Shown here in pieces: positions 21,731-28,568 of a DNA stretch of 64,000 bases. How positions within the stretch are numbered: the stretch's first letter is position 1; each line of letters begins with the position of its first letter. The position numbers were made by a program, and so were the translations under genes. The DNA comes from Haliangium sp050303215 (lineage in GTDB: Bacteria; Myxococcota_A; Polyangia; Haliangiales; Haliangiaceae): assembly GCF_050303215.1 (NCBI RefSeq), contig NZ_JBNLBH010000106.1:186001-250000 (forward strand). Direction: 5' to 3'. The notes below the pieces were generated by a model. The model was not told the origin of the DNA. It did not search any database and saw only the letters and a program-made list of their open reading frames with translations.

Positions 21731-21898
21731 ATGAGTAACCCGACTCAGACCCCGCCCCCGAGCGACGACGGCGACGACCCGCGCCTGCCCTACGAGCCTC
21801 CGGCCGTGATCTCCGAAGAGGTCTTCGAGACCCTGGCGCTGTCGTGTGCGAAGGCCAATCCCGTCGCCTGCCCGGGCGGCAACCCCGATCGCTCGTGA
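21731..21898 (+). CDS. Candidate RiPP precursor peptide, 55 residues
   Basis: A small gene 61 bases after the lipoprotein gene. The first 20 residues are Pro/Asp-rich. A leader-like segment at residues 21-37 then reads YEPPAVISEEVFETLAL, a pattern (Y-x-P-P near S-E-x-F-E-T-x-A-L) I recall from short peptides beside radical SAM/SPASM genes. The tail contains Cys39 and Cys47, two Pro-containing turns and a Gly-Gly pair, a plausible core. Its stop overlaps the GTG start of the peptidase gene (GTGA at 21895-21898), showing coupled translation. The upstream ribosome site is weak. The product and modification are unknown. Confidence 0.75.
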   Translation: MSNPTQTPPPSDDGDDPRLPYEPPAVISEEVFETLALSCAKANPVACPGGNPDRS

Positions 21899-22383
21899 GC
21901 GCCTCGGCTGCGGTCGAGCGCGGCGGCGGGGTCGGTGAATCTCTGCGGGCGCCGGCATCGGCCGAGATCGGGCCGCCTCGGGCTCTGCACCGGACGCTGT
22001 TACAGGCGCTGGCCGGGCGCGCCGGGGGCACCTGGGTCACCTGCGCCGGGCGGTCCATGGAGCCCACGGTGCGCCTGGGCGATCGGGTTCGGGTCGAGGC
22101 CGGGGCCCGGGTCCGGGCGGGTGATGTGATTCTGTTCGAGGCCCTGCGGGGCGGATACGTGCTGCACCGGGTGGTGCTGCGAGTGCCGGGCACGAGTTGG
22201 CTGATCCACGCCGGCGACGCCCGCCACGAGCCCGGGCCGCGCCTGCTCGACCGTCTGGGCGCGACTCGTTGCGAGCGCGTGATCGGGCGCGCGGACGTAC
22301 CCCGCCGGCGCGTGTCGTGGCGGCTCCGGGCCGAGGCGCTGAGGTGGCTGGTCGCGGCTGCTCGGCGTCGGCTCGCCGCCTAG
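21895..22383 (+). CDS. S24/S26-type Ser/His peptidase, probable leader peptidase
   Basis: 162 residues from GTG 21895. The signal-peptidase-like catalytic serine lies in GRSMEPTVRLGDRV (Ser54). The second conserved block reads YVLHRVV with His91 in the position used by the SipW/Sec11 type, where His replaces the usual Lys. No hydrophobic membrane anchor is visible, so a cytosolic enzyme is likely. Coupling to the precursor gene by a 4-base GTGA overlap and operonic position after the radical SAM gene suggest removal of the precursor leader. It is the last gene of the operon; the next gene is convergent. Confidence 0.82.
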   Translation: MSASAAVERGGGVGESLRAPASAEIGPPRALHRTLLQALAGRAGGTWVTCAGRSMEPTVRLGDRVRVEAGARVRAGDVILFEALRGGYVLHRVVLRVPGTSWLIHAGDARHEPGPRLLDRLGATRCERVIGRADVPRRRVSWRLRAEALRWLVAAARRRLAA

Positions 22384-22412
22384 GATCGGCCCGGACGCAC
22401 CCACGGGCCCTC

Positions 22413-23066
22413 TCAGCGGCCCTCGACCTCGGTCGGACTCCGACCCGGACGTATTCGCGCGAGGTGCGCTTGCAGCACTGCCAGGGACTCCTGGAGCTCG
22501 GCGTGCGGCAGCTCGTGGCGCATGGCCCACTCCATGAGGCGCAAGCAGCCCTCGACCACGCGCCTCCGATGCTCTCCGGCCGAGCGCTTCTGGTCAGGGG
22601 GTCCCTGAGCTCGCACGATGCGGTCGAGCTCGGCGATGAGCGGCCCGATGTCGATGGAGCGTCTCGGCTCGATGAACTCGCCGTCGTCGTCCAGCCGGTA
22701 GTCCATCGCATCGATGCGCACCGCGTCGTCCTCGGCAACCGCGCCGAGCAGCCGCCGGACATTGGTACTCTCGGCCGATAACAGCCGCGACACGGCCTGC
22801 GCGCGCTCGCGGACCATGGCCGAGTCTACGCCGTCGCCCGTGAACTCGAAATCTGGATGCTCGCACAGCGCGCGCATGAGCCGCGCCTCTTGTTCGATCG
22901 CAGCGTAGCGGAGCTGGAAGTCCCGAACACAGACGCTGGCTGCGTCGATTTCGTCTCTCAGGTCCTCGTGGGCGACCAGGGCCACCCAGATACCGTCTGC
23001 CTCTTGCCGGAGCGGCACATAGATGACCCCTCGAGGCCGATGAGGATCCTTGCGGCGGCCGATCAT
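22413..23066 (-). CDS. Unknown conserved-looking protein
   Basis: This 217-residue protein is not recognised. It begins MIGRRKDPHRPRG and then carries a hydrophobic strand-rich start (VIYVPLRQEADGIWVALVAHE), followed by a mostly helical acidic body. No signal peptide, membrane span or catalytic motif is apparent. It is convergent with the peptidase gene and divergent from the envelope kinase operon. Composition is less GC-biased than the metabolic genes, similar to the 23529-26411 operon. Confidence 0.55.
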   Translation of the reverse strand: MIGRRKDPHRPRGVIYVPLRQEADGIWVALVAHEDLRDEIDAASVCVRDFQLRYAAIEQEARLMRALCEHPDFEFTGDGVDSAMVRERAQAVSRLLSAESTNVRRLLGAVAEDDAVRIDAMDYRLDDDGEFIEPRRSIDIGPLIAELDRIVRAQGPPDQKRSAGEHRRRVVEGCLRLMEWAMRHELPHAELQESLAVLQAHLARIRPGRSPTEVEGR

Positions 23067-23528
23067 CGACCACCACCCGCGCCGCGTCCGGCGCTCGCCT
23101 GGTTGTGCCTGGGCTCATTGCCATTGCTGATTACCATGAGACCCCGTTTGGATAGTGATTCTTCGACGTGAACGAGCAGGCTGCTAGGTTATCTGAAGCA
23201 GGCGAGCTACACCAGGCACCGGCGCTGAGGCACGGAAATCGCGAGTCGCGGCCCACAATGGGGAAATCGGGGCGATATCGCGAGTTCAATCATGTCAACG
23301 ACTTGGCTTCGTCGTGCGCGCCACTATGGCGTAGACGAGCTCGGACGACGCCACAGTGGCGGCACCTGGGACTGACAGTTCTGGCGCGAACACGCCGGTC
23401 CCAGCGCTCCTCATCGCGAGACCCAGGACATGCCCCTGGCTGTCAGACAGCGCGTCCGGCCTGTGGCCGCTCGAACTACCAGGTGCAGGTCGGGACACAC
23501 GACATGGTCCTGTGGCAGGATGGGGCCC
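23067..23528. other. Intergenic region, no gene recognised
   Basis: A 462-base, relatively A/T-richer gap upstream of the lipoprotein/FHA/kinase operon. Overlapping open frames here lack credible composition or starts. It probably contains the operon promoter and that of the divergent gene, but I could not assign boxes. Confidence 0.4.
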
Positions 23529-23981
23529 ATGACGCGCCTGCGTACCTTGGTTGCCATCGCCATGCTATGCGCCGCCCCCATGCTTGCTGGATGCTCGGGA
23601 ACACCTGGACCAGACCGGCCGAGCGTGGACGGTGAGTGCGTCATCTCCGAAGGCATCGTGTTGTTCCGTTCGCTGCTCACGACCACCTACGAGGCGCCGG
23701 ATGGTTCCTCGGCGACGACCTACAGCTACTGGGATGTCCTGTGCTGGAGGTCTGCACGTAGGTGCAATGGAGAGGTCACCGTGCTCGGTGAGACTGGGGG
23801 CATCGCGCAGGGGGAGCGAACGGCGATCCGCGACGCAGAGCTCCGGCGCGTCGAGAGCGACCACGCCGTGATGGAGTGGGACGGGGCGCTGGTGCTAGTC
23901 CATCTGGCGGAGCGTGCGGTGCACTATGAAGGGTTCTCCCCCGCCGTGATCCTCGGTACCGGGAAGGGATCATGCGACTAG
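23529..23981 (+). CDS. Small lipoprotein, first gene of the FHA/kinase operon
   Basis: About 150 residues from ATG 23529 (MTRLRTLVAIAMLC). A signal peptide ends in the lipobox LAGC, so it is a membrane-anchored lipoprotein. The mature part has several further Cys (CVISEG, VLCWRSARRC, KGSCD) that could form disulfides outside the cytosol. No known domain was recognised. An AGGATGG stretch just upstream may be the ribosome site. The last 10 bases overlap the next gene, so the two are co-translated. Confidence 0.8.
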   Translation: MTRLRTLVAIAMLCAAPMLAGCSGTPGPDRPSVDGECVISEGIVLFRSLLTTTYEAPDGSSATTYSYWDVLCWRSARRCNGEVTVLGETGGIAQGERTAIRDAELRRVESDHAVMEWDGALVLVHLAERAVHYEGFSPAVILGTGKGSCD

Positions 23982-24634
23982 TCACGCTCGCTGCGATCGC
24001 AGGGATTGGCGTATTGGCCTGCCCCATGCCTGCCGTTGGGTCACCGCCAGAGGCCTGCGTGTCGACCCCTCTTCCACCGTCCGAGGGTGCCAGTATTTCG
24101 CTGTCGGTTGCGCCCGGCGCCCCGCTGTACCTGCAGTTTCCAAGTCGCGTTGACACCGTTGCGAGACACGCTGACGGGTTCGTCAAGGTACGCTACTCCC
24201 AGAATCTGGTGATCTTGTTGTGGCCGGATGGACGAGTGGCACCCAAGAACTCGACCATCGCGATTGCGATCGTGCTCGACGACGGGTATCGGCTCATCGT
24301 CAACCTCCGGCTCATCAATCACAGCGACTTTGCGGACGGGTTCTACTGCTTTCGCAGTGCCGCGTTCCCAGACGCCCTGAAATCGAACTCGGCGACCGTG
24401 TCGCACGTTGGAGCCAGGGGATACTGCTACACTGCCGTCACCCTGCACCCGCCGCCCCCAGCCGCCGCGCAGGTATGTGCGCCGAGCCTGGGGGCCTGTC
24501 GTACCAGGCAAGAGCGCGACCAGCAGGCCGGAGATGCGGTCACCGCGTGTCGATCGGGTGCTGACCGTAATAACGACAGGCCGGGCACGGTACGTGGCGC
24601 CTGGGCCCGCCTCAGCGCGTGGTTTCGGAGATGA
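23972..24634 (+). CDS. Secreted/periplasmic protein of unknown function
   Basis: 220 residues with a cleavable signal peptide (MRLVTLAAIAGIGVLACPMP). The mature half is beta-rich (SISLSVAPGAPLYLQFP, FVKVRYSQNLVILLWPDG, IAIAIVLDDGYRLIVNLRL). It resembles in style the small beta domains of secretin or TraF/VirB9-like envelope proteins and of myxobacterial DUF2381 proteins, but I cannot assign a family. The tail is Cys- and Arg-rich. It overlaps the preceding gene by 10 bases and the FHA gene by ATGA (24631-24634). Confidence 0.75.
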   Translation: MRLVTLAAIAGIGVLACPMPAVGSPPEACVSTPLPPSEGASISLSVAPGAPLYLQFPSRVDTVARHADGFVKVRYSQNLVILLWPDGRVAPKNSTIAIAIVLDDGYRLIVNLRLINHSDFADGFYCFRSAAFPDALKSNSATVSHVGARGYCYTAVTLHPPPPAAAQVCAPSLGACRTRQERDQQAGDAVTACRSGADRNNDRPGTVRGAWARLSAWFRR

Positions 24635-25146
24635 GCAGCACTCGCACCGCCGACGACACCCTCGATGTCCGTGTGCCGCCGGATGACCCGGTGCTGTCGT
24701 TGCGGCTGCGCGACACGCTGATTCCGCTCGAGGAGATCTTCGGGCGTCGGCGGCAAATTCTGATTGGTCGTTCCCCTGGCGCGGGTTGGACGATCCGGCA
24801 CGACGACACGATCTCCGAAGAGCACTGCCTGCTGCACCATGGGGGCGGTCACTTGACCGTGCATGGGCTGGACACGAAGAACCACACGATCGCGAACGGC
24901 CTCCCGCTCACAGAAGCATCGGGGTGGGTCCCGCTGCCCGCCGGTTCGACGCTCGTCCTCGGAGAGACCCCCATTCTCGTATGCGGCCGGGCAGGAGATG
25001 CACAGGAGCCCTACATCGCGCCGTCGATGTCGCGCCTAATAGGTCGCGCGCGGCTGCTGTGGCGGCACGCGACACGGGCCGCGCAGGTGCTCGGTGTTCC
25101 GGCGCGTACCCTCCAGCGATGGCTGCGTGAGGGGGGCCGAAGATGA
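24631..25146 (+). CDS. FHA domain protein with C-terminal helix-turn-helix-like segment
   Basis: 171 residues. An N-terminal FHA phosphothreonine-binding domain shows ILIGRSPGAGWTIRHDD and TISEEHCLLHH, matching the GRS and S-x-x-H landmarks, followed by LTVHGLDTKNHTIANGLPL. The C-terminal helices (RLLWRHATRAAQVLGVPART, then LQRWLREGG) look like a Fis-type or resolvase-type helix-turn-helix, which would link phosphopeptide binding to DNA. Start and stop both overlap neighbours by 4 bases (ATGA at each end). Its likely partner is the downstream kinase. Confidence 0.87.
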   Translation: MSSTRTADDTLDVRVPPDDPVLSLRLRDTLIPLEEIFGRRRQILIGRSPGAGWTIRHDDTISEEHCLLHHGGGHLTVHGLDTKNHTIANGLPLTEASGWVPLPAGSTLVLGETPILVCGRAGDAQEPYIAPSMSRLIGRARLLWRHATRAAQVLGVPARTLQRWLREGGRR

Positions 25147-26411
25147 CGCTGCGCTATGAGCTCGAGGAGCTCGTCCACGACAACGCGTCGACCGCGCTCT
25201 ATCGGGCTCGGCTACCAGACGGGCGTCCGGTGGCGGTGAAGGAGCACCGCACGCGCACCGATGCAGCCCTCTTCGACGAGGCGCTGCGGCTCTCGCGGCT
25301 CCCCGCTCACCCCGGTGTCGCCCGCTACCTCGCCGTCGACGTGTCCACGGGTGGGCGGCTGCGCCTGATACAGGAATGGATCGACGGTCTCTCGCTGGCG
25401 TCGGTGCTGCATGCGCATGGACGAGTCCCGCCGGTGGCCGTCATCCAGATCGCTGCCGATGTCTTGGCCGCGCTCCATGAGTGCGTACATAAAGAGGGCC
25501 TGGTGCACCGGGATCTCTCGCCCGCGAACATCATGCTCCGTAGCGAGGGCGCCCGAGCGTGCATTGTGGACTTTGGCCTCGCCCGGACCTCGGGGGCCGA
25601 TCCGACGACGGGCACAGCCCGCGCCGGCACCGTCCCCTATCTGAGCCCCGAGCAGGTCGCCGGTAGCGCTCCGGACGTGACCAGTGATCTGTTCTCGCTT
25701 GGCGTCGTCCTGTACGAATTCGCCACCGGCCAGCCACCCTTTTGCGGTACCTACCCCGAGGTCGTCGCCCAGATCGCCAACGACGCTCGTCCCGTGACCT
25801 CGGCGTCCCTCCTCCGCGATGACATCCCGGTGGGTCTGTGCAAGGTCCTGAGTCGATTGCTCGAGAAGGAGCGGGTGAAGCGCTACCCGTCGGCTGCTGC
25901 GGCGCTCGCCGACCTCGGCGCGATCGCGGGCGAGCCCGAGGGCCGCGCCGAGCTGGGCAAGCTGCTGGGAGCCGGCATCCTGTCCCGGAGGGGCTCGCGG
26001 CTGCACGCTGGTCGCCGCAGGCGAGGGCTGCTGATGAGCGCAGCGTTGGCGGGCGTGGCTGGGATGAGCCTCTGGGGTTATGGCGCGGTGCAGATCGAGC
26101 CGCTGCCGGTGTTGGAGGTCGATGGGCCCGAGTCCGCTCTGGGCCTGACGCTTCCCGCGCCCGGAGAGCTGACGCTGGACCTCGAGGCCATGCAAGCCTC
26201 AGCGTCGCCGCCCTCGCCGGCGCCTGCGCAACGGCGGCGTCGCTTGCGTCGCGCGACCGACGCCAGGTTGACTTGGTATCGGGTGATCCCCGAAACCAAG
26301 CCAGGAGATCCGGACCCGGACTGGAACAGGACGATCCCCGAGACCCAGCAGGGGGACCCAGAGCCGCAATGGTACAGGCGCATACCCCCGACAACGCCGA
26401 CGGCGCAATGA
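25143..26411 (+). CDS. Membrane Ser/Thr kinase with external W-R-IP repeats
   Basis: 422 residues, last gene of the operon. The kinase domain has the ATP lysine in PVAVKEH, the catalytic loop HRDLSPANIM (Ser where Lys is usual, a common myxobacterial variant), DFGLAR and GTVPYLSPEQ. A recognisable glycine-rich loop is missing (LVHDNASTALYRARL). One membrane span lies near residues 293-312 (LLMSAALAGVAGMSLWGYGA). The outer tail ends in three imperfect copies of W-[YN]-R-x-I-P-[EP]-T spaced by GDP[DE]P at 26274-26402. With the upstream FHA and envelope proteins it looks like a complete signalling unit. Confidence 0.9.
   Translation: MTLRYELEELVHDNASTALYRARLPDGRPVAVKEHRTRTDAALFDEALRLSRLPAHPGVARYLAVDVSTGGRLRLIQEWIDGLSLASVLHAHGRVPPVAVIQIAADVLAALHECVHKEGLVHRDLSPANIMLRSEGARACIVDFGLARTSGADPTTGTARAGTVPYLSPEQVAGSAPDVTSDLFSLGVVLYEFATGQPPFCGTYPEVVAQIANDARPVTSASLLRDDIPVGLCKVLSRLLEKERVKRYPSAAAALADLGAIAGEPEGRAELGKLLGAGILSRRGSRLHAGRRRRGLLMSAALAGVAGMSLWGYGAVQIEPLPVLEVDGPESALGLTLPAPGELTLDLEAMQASASPPSPAPAQRRRRLRRATDARLTWYRVIPETKPGDPDPDWNRTIPETQQGDPEPQWYRRIPPTTPTAQ
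26274..26402 (+). repeat. Coding repeat, W-[YN]-R-x-I-P-E-T units
   Basis: Three imperfect units of roughly 45 bases encode TWYRVIPET, DWNRTIPET and QWYRRIPPT, separated by segments ending in GDPDP or GDPEP. They form the extracytoplasmic end of the kinase. Confidence 0.7.
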
Positions 26412-26504
26412 GGCGCGCGTCGACGCGAGCGAGGTAGTCGCCAACGAGGCGCCGAGATTGCCGAGCGAGAGGCATGGATGGAGAGGCAGGCGCAGAGCAG
26501 CCTG

Positions 26505-27611
26505 CTAGCGAGCGTAGAAGGCCGCGATCCGATCGACCACGTAGGCCTGGGCGTCGGCGCCGAGCGAGGGGTAGATGGGTAGGGCCAGCACCTCCCGCGC
26601 GGCGGCCTCGGCCACCGGGAAGGCGCCCTCACGGTAGCCGAGCTCGAGCAGGCAGGGCTGGCGGTGGAAGGGCACCGGATAGTAGATCTCGGTGGCCACA
26701 CCGTCGTCGCGCAGGGCGGCGCGCAGCTCGTCGCGGCGGGGGGCGCGGATCACGAATTGGTGGTAGATGTGCGCAGCGTGGTCGGCGGGCAGGCGCAACT
26801 CGGGCGGGACGGCGGCGGCGGCGAACAGCTCGCGGTAGCGGCGGGCGTTGTCGCGGCGGGCCCGAGACCAGGTCTCCAGGTGGGGCAGCTTGACCCGCAG
26901 CACCGCGGCTTGCAGGGCGTCGAGGCGGAAGTTGCCGCCGACCGCGATGTGCACGTACTTGGGGCGGCCACCGTGGGCGCGGAGAAGGCGGATGCGGTCG
27001 GCCAGAGCGGGGTCATTGGTGAGCACGGCGCCGGCATCGCCGAGCGCGCCCAGGTTCTTGGTGGGGAAGAAGCTCACGCACTGGCAGGCGCCGGTCACGG
27101 GCGAGGCGCCAAGACTCTGGGCGGCGTCCTCGACCACGGCCAGGTCGGCCAGGTCGGCCAGGTCGGGACGACCGGCGCGGGCCGGCTCGGGCAGGCGCGC
27201 CGGGCGGCCGTACAGATGGACCGGGAGAATGACCTTGGTGCGGTCCGAACAGGCGGCCAGCGCGGCGTCGGGGTCGAGGTTGAGGCTGTCCTCGTCCACG
27301 TCGGCGAAGACCGGGCGCGCGCCCAGGCGGAGCACTGCGCCGGCGGTGGCGAAGAACGACAGCGGGGTGGTCACGACCTCGTCCCCGGCGCCGACGCCGA
27401 GGGCCATGAGCGCGACCAACAGGGCGTCGGTGCCCGATGAGACGCCCACGGCGTAGGCCGCGCCGGCCACGGGCGCGAGTTCGGCCTCGAACTGCTCCAG
27501 CTCGGGGCCGCCGATGAAGCGAGCGCTGTCGAGCACGCGCGCGATGGCAGCGTCGATGTCGGCGCGCAGCGCAGCCAGCTCGGGGGCGAGATCGACCATG
27601 GGGATGTTCAT
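26505..27611 (-). CDS. DegT/DnrJ/EryC1/StrS family sugar aminotransferase
   Basis: 368 residues from ATG 27611 (MNIPMVDLAPELAAL), with GGAG 7 bases upstream on that strand. This PLP enzyme transfers an amino group to a nucleotide-linked keto-sugar for surface polysaccharide or secondary-metabolite synthesis. Seen are VGVSSGTDALLVAL, the Asp-containing VVEDAAQSLGA and the PLP lysine in SFFPTKNLGALGDAG, followed by GGNFRLDALQAAVL. No other sugar-nucleotide gene is adjacent. It is convergent with the kinase operon and divergent from the NUDIX gene. Confidence 0.95.
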   Translation of the reverse strand: MNIPMVDLAPELAALRADIDAAIARVLDSARFIGGPELEQFEAELAPVAGAAYAVGVSSGTDALLVALMALGVGAGDEVVTTPLSFFATAGAVLRLGARPVFADVDEDSLNLDPDAALAACSDRTKVILPVHLYGRPARLPEPARAGRPDLADLADLAVVEDAAQSLGASPVTGACQCVSFFPTKNLGALGDAGAVLTNDPALADRIRLLRAHGGRPKYVHIAVGGNFRLDALQAAVLRVKLPHLETWSRARRDNARRYRELFAAAAVPPELRLPADHAAHIYHQFVIRAPRRDELRAALRDDGVATEIYYPVPFHRQPCLLELGYREGAFPVAEAAAREVLALPIYPSLGADAQAYVVDRIAAFYAR

Positions 27612-27704
27612 GCAGAGCTCCGCGGGCATCGGATCGCCGAAGTAGACGGCAGATGTGGCCGCAGCAGGTGACGCGGCGAGCGTTCCAGGCTAGCGTCAGG
27701 GGGC

Positions 27705-28568
27705 ATGAGCGATGGTAGCAAAGCCCAACGGCCCAGGCCGTCCGCGGCGGTGATCCTGGTACGCGAGCGGGCCTCCGACGGCGCGGTCGAGGTCTACCTG
27801 CAGCGCCGTCACCGCAAAGCCTCCTTCATGTCGAGCGCGTTCGTGTTCCCGGGCGGCGCGGTCGACCCCGGCGAGGCCGACTTGCGCCGCACCGCCGCGC
27901 GCGAGCTGTTCGAAGAAGCCGGGGTGTGGCTGAGCGGGGCGCCCCTCGACGCCGAGGCCCGGTCGGTGCTCACCCGCTGGCGCGAGCACCTGCACGCCGG
28001 GGCCTGCACCCTGGACGAGATCGAGGCCGGGTTGGGCGCGCCCCTGGATCTGGACGCGATGTGCTTCTTCGCTCACTGGATCACGCCCTCGATCGAGCCC
28101 AAGCGGTTCTCGGCCGAGTTCTTCTTGGCCCGGATGCCGTCGGGCCAGCGGGCCAGCGTCGACAACCGGGAGATGGTCGACGACACCTGGGTCACGCCCG
28201 CCGACGCCCTGAGCCGGGCCGGCGAACTGGGGCTGCCTCCGCCGCAGCTCCGCACCTTCTTCGAACTGGACCGCATCCTGACCGGCGAGGACGCCGCCGG
28301 GAAGGACGAGTCCAGGGCCATCGAGCGCCTGTTCGCGGGCGCCCGCGAACGCGTTGCCCACCGTCACCCCATCCTGCCGCGGCTGGCCGCCGGTCGGGAG
28401 CAGGTGACCTTGCTGTTGCCGTGGGACCCCGACTACGCCGACGCTGGCACCGGTGAGGCCATGCCGATGCCGGCCGATCACCCGCTGGCGGTCGGGCCCA
28501 GTCGCTTCGTTCTGCAGGACCGGACGTGGACGCACATCGACGCAGCCTCTTCACCGAGCGCGGGATAG
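27705..28568 (+). CDS. NUDIX hydrolase, NUDT19-like
   Basis: 287 residues. The Nudix box is complete, running from GGAVDPGEADLRRTAARELF to EEAGV (pattern G-x5-E-x7-REUxEExGU). The later segment HWITPSIEPKRFSAEFFLA is typical of the NUDT19/NUDT7 coenzyme A or acyl-CoA diphosphatase branch, so CoA derivatives are the most likely substrates; this is inference. Its end overlaps the GTG start of the GH35-like gene by 43 bases, so the two are co-transcribed and probably coupled. Confidence 0.92.
   Translation: MSDGSKAQRPRPSAAVILVRERASDGAVEVYLQRRHRKASFMSSAFVFPGGAVDPGEADLRRTAARELFEEAGVWLSGAPLDAEARSVLTRWREHLHAGACTLDEIEAGLGAPLDLDAMCFFAHWITPSIEPKRFSAEFFLARMPSGQRASVDNREMVDDTWVTPADALSRAGELGLPPPQLRTFFELDRILTGEDAAGKDESRAIERLFAGARERVAHRHPILPRLAAGREQVTLLLPWDPDYADAGTGEAMPMPADHPLAVGPSRFVLQDRTWTHIDAASSPSAG

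Noticed and set aside
23168..23635. 155-residue open frame upstream of the FHA/kinase operon
   Set aside because: Overlaps the signal peptide of the true lipoprotein gene in another frame; no coding character.
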